Shown here piece by piece: positions 14,529 to 19,887 of a DNA stretch of 19,887 nucleotides. A program made the translations under genes and the position numbers. This DNA comes from Holophagaceae bacterium UBA692 (lineage in GTDB: Bacteria; Acidobacteriota; Holophagae; Holophagales; Holophagaceae), in the NCBI GenBank assembly GCA_002297665.1, contig DBMS01000234.1, positions 353 to 20,239 on the forward strand, in the 5' to 3' direction. Each line of letters opens with the position of its first letter. Position 1 is the stretch's first letter. The notes beneath the pieces were generated by a model that was not told the origin of the DNA, did no database searches, and was given only the letters and a program-made list of their open reading frames with translations.

Positions 14529-15527
14529 CTATTCCGCCAGCACCCTCGCCAGCCGCCCTTCCCGCATCATCAGGTCCACCAGCACCGCCGCCGTCACCGC
14601 CTCCAGCACCACCGGCACGCGCAGGGCGATGCAGGCGTCGTGGCGGCCTTCGACCTTGAGGTCGGCGGGGGCCTGGGTGCGCAGGTCCAGGGTGGTCTGG
14701 GTGGCGCTGATGCTGGAGGTGGGCTTCACGCCCACGCGGAACACCAGTTCGTTGCCGTTGGTGATGCCGCCGTTGACGCCGCCGGCGTGGTTGGTGGAGG
14801 TGCGGCCGTCCATGTCCAGGATGGGGTCGTTCACCTGGCTTCCGCGCAGGCGGCAGGCCCCGAAGCCGTCGCCGAACTCGATGCCCTTGATGGCGGGGAT
14901 GGAGAAGGCGCCGTGGGCCAGCAGGGATTCCACGCTGTCGAAGAAGGGCTCTCCCAGGCCCGTGGGCAGGCCCTGGACGCGGCATTCCACGATGCCGCCC
15001 ACGGAGTCGCCCGCGGCCATGGCCTCCTGGATGGCGCGCTCGACGTCGGGCTTGCCGCCGGCCTCCAGGAGCCGGGCCTCCACGCGCACCGGGGCCAGCA
15101 GCTTCTTGGCGACGACGCCCGCGGCCACCAGGCCCGCCGTGAGCCGGCCCGAGAAGTGGCCGCTGCCGCGCATGTCGGCGAAGCCGCCGTACTTCTTCAG
15201 GGCCACCCAGTCGGCGTGGCCGGGGCGGGGCGTCTCCCGGATGGCCTCGTAGGCCCCGGAGTCCGTGTTCCGGTTGGCGAAGAGGACGAGGATGGGGGCG
15301 CCCGTGGTGCGCCCGTCCAGGATTCCGGTCTGGATGAGCGCGGCGTCGTCCTCCCGCCGGGGCGTGGTGCCCGGGGCGGACCCGCCCTTGCGCCGCTCCA
15401 TGTCCGCGGCGAAATCCGACGGTTCCAGGAACAGGCCCGCGGGGCACCCGTCCAGGAGGATCCCCACGCAGGACCCGTGGGATTCGCCCAGGATCGAAAG
15501 CCGGAAGGACTGGCCGAAAGCGTTCAT
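14529..15527 (-). CDS. aroC: Chorismate synthase
   Basis: Makes chorismate from 5-enolpyruvylshikimate 3-phosphate, the last shikimate step, using reduced FMN. It has 332 residues, somewhat shorter than the usual ~360. Motifs: GESHG (residues 14-18), the basic patch MERRKGGSAPGTTPRREDD, GRTTGAPI, RPGHADWVALKKYG, DMRGSGHFSGRLTA, EFGDGF, TSTNHAGGVNGGITNG and the C-terminal GRHDACIALRVPVVLEAV. The ATG at 15527 overlaps the aroA stop (ATGA) and has GAGG 6 bp upstream. The 108 bp after its stop are featureless and lead into the broken toxin. A diverged copy of its codons 239-290 lies 0.9 kb downstream. Confidence 0.96.
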   Translation of the reverse strand: MNAFGQSFRLSILGESHGSCVGILLDGCPAGLFLEPSDFAADMERRKGGSAPGTTPRREDDAALIQTGILDGRTTGAPILVLFANRNTDSGAYEAIRETPRPGHADWVALKKYGGFADMRGSGHFSGRLTAGLVAAGVVAKKLLAPVRVEARLLEAGGKPDVERAIQEAMAAGDSVGGIVECRVQGLPTGLGEPFFDSVESLLAHGAFSIPAIKGIEFGDGFGACRLRGSQVNDPILDMDGRTSTNHAGGVNGGITNGNELVFRVGVKPTSSISATQTTLDLRTQAPADLKVEGRHDACIALRVPVVLEAVTAAVLVDLMMREGRLARVLAE

Positions 15528-16768
15528 GCGCCACCTCGCAGGGAAGCCAGATCGTTGAAGAACCCGGGATAGGACTTGTCCACGCAGCCCTCGCCCTCCA
15601 TGGCCGCGCCGCGCGCGCTGCCCAGGCCCGCCACGGCGCAGGCCATGGCCATGCGGTGGTCGTTGTGGGGGTCGATGGCGCCGCCCGCCAGGGGACCGCC
15701 CTGGATCTCCATCCAGTCCCCCTCCACCCGCAGGGTGGCGCCCATGGCCGAGAGTTCGGCCACCAGGGCCGCGGCGCGGTCGCTCTCCTTGGCCTTCAGG
15801 CGGGAGGCGCCCTTGAGGCGCGTGAGGCCCCGGGCGTGGCAGGCCAGCGCCGCCAGCGGCGGGAAGAGGTCGGGGCAGTCCGTGGCGTCGAAGGTGAAGC
15901 CGCGCAGGTCGGCGCGGCGCTGGCGGAGCGCTCCCCCCTCCCAGGCGGGCCCCGCGCCGGCCTCTTCCAGGGCGCGCAGGATCGCCCGGTCCGCCTGGGC
16001 CGAAGCCGGGTTCAGGCCGTCCACGGCCACGTCGCCGGCCACGGCGCCGGCCACCAGGAGGAAGGCCGCGCCGGACCAGTCCCCCTCCACGGCCAGGTCC
16101 ACGGGCCGGTAGGCCTGGCCGCCGGGGACCAGGAACAGGTCCAGGGCCGGAGACGCCTCCACCCGGACCCCGAAGGCCTCCAGCACGTCCAGGGTCATGC
16201 GCACGTAGGGGCCGCTGCGCAGGCCCTCCACCTCCACGCGGCTGTCGCCGGGGGCCGCGGGCAGGGCCAGGAGGAGGCCGCTGAGGAACTGGCTGCTGGC
16301 GCGGCCATCCACGCGCACCCGTCCCCCCTTCAGGGGCCCCCGCAGGGTGATGGGGGGGAACCCGCCGTGGGTGGAGCAGGCCACCCCCAGCTGGCGCAGG
16401 GGCTCCAGCACCATCTCCATGGGGCGGGTGAGAAGCGAGCCGCGGCCCGCGAGGGTCAGGGGCTGGTCCCGGAGGGCGGCCACCGCCGCCGCGGCCCGCA
16501 GGCAGAAACCCGATTCCCCGCAGTCCAGGGTGGCGGCCCGGGGCCGGCCCGCGCCGCGGATCTCCAGGACGTCGCCGGCCTCCTCCACCCCGGCGCCCAG
16601 GTCCCGGATGACCCCCAGGCAGGCCGTGCCGTCCGCGGAGGCGCCGGGCCGGCGGATGAAACTCGTGCCCGGGGCCAGGGAGGCCGCCAGGAGCAGGCGC
16701 TGGAGGTGGCTCTTGGACGCGGGGGCCCGGAGGCGGCCCGCCACGGGGCCGGGGGGGACGTGGATCAT
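15524..16768 (-). CDS. aroA: 3-phosphoshikimate 1-carboxyvinyltransferase (EPSP synthase)
   Basis: Transfers enolpyruvyl from PEP to shikimate 3-phosphate. It has 414 residues, at the short end of the family. The N-terminus GRLRAPASKSHLQRLLLAA carries the Lys-Ser pair. DGRASSQFLSGLLLA, GDWSGAAFLLVAGA, TDCPDLFPPLAALA, KESDRAAALVAEL and the C-terminal DPHNDHRMAMACA are all present. The PEP/glyphosate loop that reads LGNAGTAMRP in E. coli is here LDCGESGFCLRAAAA, an altered version related to the CGESG form of some other phyla. The ATG at 16768 is chosen by family alignment; the frame is open further upstream but with shadow-like sequence. It lies 4 bp after a small hypothetical gene and overlaps aroC by 4 bp, so the three are probably one operon. 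Confidence 0.95.
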   Translation of the reverse strand: MIHVPPGPVAGRLRAPASKSHLQRLLLAASLAPGTSFIRRPGASADGTACLGVIRDLGAGVEEAGDVLEIRGAGRPRAATLDCGESGFCLRAAAAVAALRDQPLTLAGRGSLLTRPMEMVLEPLRQLGVACSTHGGFPPITLRGPLKGGRVRVDGRASSQFLSGLLLALPAAPGDSRVEVEGLRSGPYVRMTLDVLEAFGVRVEASPALDLFLVPGGQAYRPVDLAVEGDWSGAAFLLVAGAVAGDVAVDGLNPASAQADRAILRALEEAGAGPAWEGGALRQRRADLRGFTFDATDCPDLFPPLAALACHARGLTRLKGASRLKAKESDRAAALVAELSAMGATLRVEGDWMEIQGGPLAGGAIDPHNDHRMAMACAVAGLGSARGAAMEGEGCVDKSYPGFFNDLASLRGGA

Positions 16769-16772
16769 CGGT

Positions 16773-16937
16773 TCATTCCGGATCCCGGAAGGCCAGGCGC
16801 TCCCGCTCCCGGGGGTCCAGGGTCTCGAGGAATTCCTGATAGCGCCGCTCGTTTTCCCGGAGTCGCGCGCCCATGAAGCGGCTGGCCCGGAGTTCGGCGG
16901 GGGTGAGGGTCCGTTCCTTGCGCTTGGGGCTCGCCAT
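16773..16937 (-). CDS. Small hypothetical protein upstream of aroA
   Basis: It has 54 residues, highly charged, predicted helical (LTPAELRASRFMGARLRENE, then RRYQEFLETLDPRERERLAF). Not recognised. It ends 4 bp before aroA, and the aroA ribosome binding site would lie in its last codons, which suggests translational coupling. The ATG at 16937 lacks a strong Shine-Dalgarno sequence. The long frame continuing upstream of this Met is a shadow of the TonB receptor gene on the other strand. It is probably real because of its spacing and amino-acid composition, but there is no family evidence. Confidence 0.55.
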   Translation of the reverse strand: MASPKRKERTLTPAELRASRFMGARLRENERRYQEFLETLDPRERERLAFRDPE

Positions 16938-17002
16938 GGGTGCATGGTACCGGTGCCCTGGGGAAAAAGCCACCGGGAGCGCCGAATTCCGGCCAACGCA
17001 AA

Positions 17003-17017
17003 TAGAAATCATTTTCA
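17003..17017. promoter_or_regulatory. Fur-box-like site before the TonB receptor
   Basis: TAGAAATCATTTTCA (reverse TGAAAATGATTTCTA) agrees with the 7-1-7 Fur consensus TGATAATNATTATCA at about 10-11 positions and sits directly upstream of the -35 element. This would fit iron repression of the receptor. It is one eyeballed site only. Confidence 0.4.
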
Positions 17018-17018
17018 C

Positions 17019-17047
17019 TTGAAGTAAACAGAAACGAGTTCTATTCT
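17019..17047 (+). promoter_or_regulatory. Sigma70-like promoter of the TonB receptor gene
   Basis: TTGAAG (17,019-17,024) and TATTCT (17,042-17,047) with a 17-bp spacer, in an AT-rich patch of otherwise GC-rich DNA, about 45 bp upstream of the start codon. Confidence 0.55.
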
Positions 17048-17090
17048 CTTTGAAGGCACTTGCCCCGAACCCTGCCTTCCCGAGGACCTG

Positions 17091-19484
17091 ATGAACCGTG
17101 CTTACATTCTGCTGGCCGCCGCGGCCGTTCCCGCCCTCCTTTCCGCCGCCTCCTCGGGCAGCGGCCTGATCTCGGGCGTCGTGAAGGACGAGGCGGGAAA
17201 GCCCGTCGCCGGCGCCGTGGTCACCCTGGAGAACCGCGTGGCCGGACGCCTCCAGACCACCCGCACCGATGGCCAGGGTCGCTTTTCCCTGTACAACGTG
17301 CCCTTCAACGACTACCACCTGGAGGCGTCCGCGCCGGGCCTGGCCACCGCCCACCGCGACCTGGCCGTGCGCAACGCCCTTCCCCAGCACCTCGCCCTGA
17401 GCCTGCCCCAGGCCGGCGCGGTGGTGGTGGTGGAGGAACAGGAGGGCCTCATCGAGGACCACCCCTCCAGCCACATCCACATCGACCGCGCCACCATCGA
17501 GCAGATCCCCGCGGTGGTGCAGAGCCGGGGCATGGAGAGCATCCTGCTGGCCACCCCGGGGTTCATCCAGGACGAGAACGGGCGCTTCCACTTCCGGGGC
17601 AGCCACGGCCAGGCGATGTACGTCATCGACGGCGTTCCCGTCACCGACCAGATGCAGGCCACCTTCTCCAATTCCCTGGACCCGGGCCAGGTGGAAAGCA
17701 TGGAGATCATCACCGGCGGCATCTCCGCGGAATACGGCGGCAAGCCCGGCGCGGTGGTGAACCTCACCTCCAAGTCGGGCCTGGGGACCCCCGGCGGCTT
17801 CGAAGGCAACGTCACCCTGGGCGCGGCCCGCTTCGCCACCTACGAGACCGGCCTGAGCCTGCGGGGCTGCGGCGACCGTGCCGGCTGGTTCGTCACGGCC
17901 GCGGGATCGTCCAGCGACCGCTTCCTGGACCCGGTCAACTTCGAGAACCTGCACAACCACGGCGCCACGGGGCGGGTCTTCACGCGCCTGGACTGGCTCC
18001 TTTCGGACCGCGACACCCTGCGGCTCTCCGCGGGCGGGGGCGCCACGGCCCGGGACGTGGTCAACCTCGCCAGCCAGGAGGCGCGGGGCCAGGACCAGCG
18101 CGCCCGCAACGTGGACGCGAACCTCAACCTGGGCTGGACCCGGCTGCTGGGCGCCGACGCCAGCTTCGAGGCCACCCTCTTCTACCGCCATTCCACCGCC
18201 AGGCTGGATCCCACCGCGGACCTGGCGCCGGGTTTCAGCGAAGGCGGCCCCGATTCCCCCTACTGGGCCCGCCAGGACCGGTCCCTGGACAACCAGGGGG
18301 CCACGGTGGCCTACCAGCGGAAGAAGGGCGACGACACGTTCAAGGCGGGGCTGCAGTACGTGCGCTACCCCCTGCGCGAGCGCTTCGCCTTCGCCGTCAC
18401 CGACGGCGCCGCCGTCACGGACGGCTCCGATCCCCTCTACCCCTACACGCCCCAGGGCGGCGGGAACATCTTCCGGTTCGACGAGGGCTTCGCGCCGTCC
18501 CTGGCCTCGGCCTACGTCCAGCAGGACCTCAAGGCCGGCGGCTGGAACCTGGGCCTGGGCCTGCGCCTGGACAGCTACCACGGCCGGGGCTACGTGCACA
18601 ACCAGCTGCAGCCGCGGGTGGGCGTGTCGCGCACGTTCCCGGCCACGGGCACGCTCCTGCGGGCCAGCTACGACCGCCTGCTCATCACGCCCGAGAACGA
18701 GAACCTGGCCTTCTCCACCTCCCAGGCCGCCTGGGACCTCACCGCCGCCGCGGGCACCCCCGTGCCCCGCCTGCGGCCCGAGCTCCAGGACAGCTTCCTC
18801 GTGGGGGTCGAGCAGCAGGTGGGCGGGGTCTTCAAGGCCAGCCTGGACTACTGGTGGAAGGACAGCCTCAACAGCGCCGACAACGACCAGTTCCTCAACA
18901 CGGGCGTGCTCTTCCCCACCGCCGCCAGCCGCGGCAGTTTCCACGGCATGGACCTCCGCCTGGACCTGCTGGAGGTGCGCGGGTGGTCCGCCTACCTCAG
19001 CGCGGGCACCGTGCGCACCCTCTTCCGCAGCCCCACGGTGGGCGGCCTTTCCTCGGCCGAGACCTCCCTGCCCCCCGGGACGCCGTACCTCATCGACCAC
19101 GACGAGAAGCTCACCCTGCAGCTGGGCGTCCACTACCAGTCGAAGACGTTCTTCGCGCAGGTGATCGGACGGTACGACTCGGGCCTGGTGGCCGGCGATC
19201 CCGCTGAAGCCGCGGGCAACCCCGACTACGCCTTCGGCATCCCCTTCGTGCGGGTCACGGACGACTCCCTGGTGGGCCCCACGTGGCGCATCCGGCCGCG
19301 CACCGTGTGGAACCTCAGCGCGGGCCGGGAGTTCCCCACCGGCGGCAAGACCTCCCTGGCCCTGGCCGCCAACCTCCTCAACGTCTTCGACGAGAAGGGC
19401 CTCTACAACTTCCTCAGCGCCTTCGGGGGAACCCACGTCATTCCGCCCCGCACCCTCGCGGTGAACCTGAAGTTCAAGTTTTAG
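17091..19484 (+). CDS. TonB-dependent outer membrane receptor with carboxypeptidase-regulatory-like N-terminus (Oar-like)
   Basis: It has 797 residues. The signal peptide is MNRAYILLAAAAVPALLSAA. A carboxypeptidase-regulatory-like/Ig domain spans about residues 25-110 (SGVVKDEAGKPVAGAVVTLE, DGQGRFSLYNVP). The plug spans about 120-225, with YVIDGVPVTDQ and VESMEIITGGISAEYGGKPG followed by VVNLTSKSG. The rest is a beta barrel with alternating aromatic strands, ending NVFDEKGLYN...LKFKF with the terminal Phe typical of outer membrane barrels. ATG 17091 has GAGG 5 bp upstream. Such receptors take up metal chelates, sugars or peptides using TonB energy. A Fur-box-like site upstream hints at iron, but the Oar-like architecture is also common for other substrates. 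Its 3' end overlaps the opposite-strand kinase gene by 11 bp. Confidence 0.92.
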   Translation: MNRAYILLAAAAVPALLSAASSGSGLISGVVKDEAGKPVAGAVVTLENRVAGRLQTTRTDGQGRFSLYNVPFNDYHLEASAPGLATAHRDLAVRNALPQHLALSLPQAGAVVVVEEQEGLIEDHPSSHIHIDRATIEQIPAVVQSRGMESILLATPGFIQDENGRFHFRGSHGQAMYVIDGVPVTDQMQATFSNSLDPGQVESMEIITGGISAEYGGKPGAVVNLTSKSGLGTPGGFEGNVTLGAARFATYETGLSLRGCGDRAGWFVTAAGSSSDRFLDPVNFENLHNHGATGRVFTRLDWLLSDRDTLRLSAGGGATARDVVNLASQEARGQDQRARNVDANLNLGWTRLLGADASFEATLFYRHSTARLDPTADLAPGFSEGGPDSPYWARQDRSLDNQGATVAYQRKKGDDTFKAGLQYVRYPLRERFAFAVTDGAAVTDGSDPLYPYTPQGGGNIFRFDEGFAPSLASAYVQQDLKAGGWNLGLGLRLDSYHGRGYVHNQLQPRVGVSRTFPATGTLLRASYDRLLITPENENLAFSTSQAAWDLTAAAGTPVPRLRPELQDSFLVGVEQQVGGVFKASLDYWWKDSLNSADNDQFLNTGVLFPTAASRGSFHGMDLRLDLLEVRGWSAYLSAGTVRTLFRSPTVGGLSSAETSLPPGTPYLIDHDEKLTLQLGVHYQSKTFFAQVIGRYDSGLVAGDPAEAAGNPDYAFGIPFVRVTDDSLVGPTWRIRPRTVWNLSAGREFPTGGKTSLALAANLLNVFDEKGLYNFLSAFGGTHVIPPRTLAVNLKFKF

Positions 19485-19887
19485 CCTGCAGGGCCAATCG
19501 GACCGCCGTCTCGAATTGGGCGCGGTTGTAGGGCTTGGGCAGGAAGCCCGCCAGGTCCCCGCCGGTGAAGTCGCCCACGGCGAAGGTCTCGTTGTAGCCG
19601 CTGGTGAGCAGGACGGGGATGGTGGCGTCCTCGGCGGCCATGGCCCGGAAGGCCTCGCGGCCGTCCATGCGGGGCATCGTGAGGTCCATGATCACCAGGA
19701 TGAGGTCCCGCCGCCGCTGCCGGAAGACGTCCACGGCCTCGGCGCCGTCGGCGGCCTCGACCACCTCGAGCCCCATGGCGGCGGCCAGGGCGCAGGCCAC
19801 GGCGCGCGCCGGGCCCTCGTCGTCCACGATCAGCACCGTCCCGCGGACCTGGAAGCCCTCCGCGACCCGTTCCTCGGGCGTCTCGGC
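19474..19887 (-). CDS. Receiver domain, C-terminal end of a probable hybrid histidine kinase (runs off right edge)
   Basis: About 137 residues are visible. The receiver domain begins VLIVDDEGPARAVACALAAA (acidic pair DD), has the phospho-acceptor Asp in IMDLTMPRMDG, the conserved Thr/Ser in LLTSGYNE and the Lys in LPKPYNRAQF. A GTG at 19,836 could start a stand-alone receiver. However, the frame is open through the edge of the window, and the upstream residues (ETPEERVAEGFQVRGT) look like the linker that joins a kinase ATPase domain to a C-terminal receiver, so a hybrid kinase is preferred. It would take part in phosphorelay signalling. The stop overlaps the TonB receptor stop, tail to tail, with no terminator visible between them. 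Confidence 0.8.
   Translation of the reverse strand, partial: AETPEERVAEGFQVRGTVLIVDDEGPARAVACALAAAMGLEVVEAADGAEAVDVFRQRRRDLILVIMDLTMPRMDGREAFRAMAAEDATIPVLLTSGYNETFAVGDFTGGDLAGFLPKPYNRAQFETAVRLALQAKT

Noticed and set aside
1..19887. CRISPR arrays, tRNA or rRNA genes, insertion sequences with terminal inverted repeats
   Set aside because: None seen on reading: no regularly spaced repeats, no cloverleaf-like segments, and no transposase with flanking inverted repeats.

Overview
The window is GC-rich bacterial DNA with tightly packed, ATGA-coupled genes. It is interrupted by a visibly AT-richer island from about 10,070 to 12,430, followed by a mosaic of gene fragments up to about 14,520. Paired DUF3857/transglutaminase-like secreted proteins, an Oar-like TonB receptor with an N-terminal carboxypeptidase-regulatory domain, and the high GC suggest an Acidobacteriota member, perhaps of the Holophagae (Geothrix/Holophaga-like). 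That placement is inference from gene content only.

Left part (1-3,664, minus strand): a tryptophan operon in the order trpE-trpG-DAHP synthase-trpD (trpD runs off the left edge). Upstream of trpE lies a complete classical attenuator that carries no long ORF: a sigma70-like promoter, a GTG-started 28-residue leader peptide with four Trp codons (WNWSWW), and an intrinsic terminator just before the trpE ribosome binding site. A perfect 8+8 bp palindrome overlaps the promoter -10. DAHP synthase, the entry step of the shikimate pathway, sits inside this operon and so would be under the same tryptophan control.

Middle left (3,781-10,068, plus strand): two translationally coupled secreted DUF3857 proteins. 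The second keeps the transglutaminase Cys-His-Asp triad and the first has lost it. They are followed by a lone XdhA-type molybdopterin subunit of a xanthine dehydrogenase without its FAD and iron-sulfur partners.

Island (10,069-14,528, mostly minus strand): a 5'-truncated Ig-repeat/Rhs protein ends in a BPSL0067/NlpC-P60-like Cys-His domain (candidate peptidoglycan-cleaving toxin). A Sec-exported protein of unknown family follows 10 bp later and is a candidate periplasmic immunity protein. Next come debris of a RelE/ParE-like toxin-antitoxin pair, an intact yefM-yoeB pair with its double TGTACA operator, the N-terminus of a tyrosine recombinase, a diverged 169-bp duplicate of an internal piece of aroC, and an intact HI1420-type antitoxin fused in frame behind a toxin remnant that carries two consecutive TGA codons. 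This looks like a decayed mobile or plasticity zone next to aroC.

Right part (14,529-19,887): aroA-aroC (EPSP synthase and chorismate synthase), coupled by ATGA overlap and preceded by a 54-residue hypothetical gene, all minus strand. Divergently lies a TonB-dependent receptor with a sigma70 promoter and a Fur-box-like site. Its 3' end overlaps, tail to tail, the receiver domain that ends a probable hybrid histidine kinase running off the right edge. Together trpE/G/D, DAHP synthase, aroA and aroC supply chorismate and the first steps of tryptophan synthesis.
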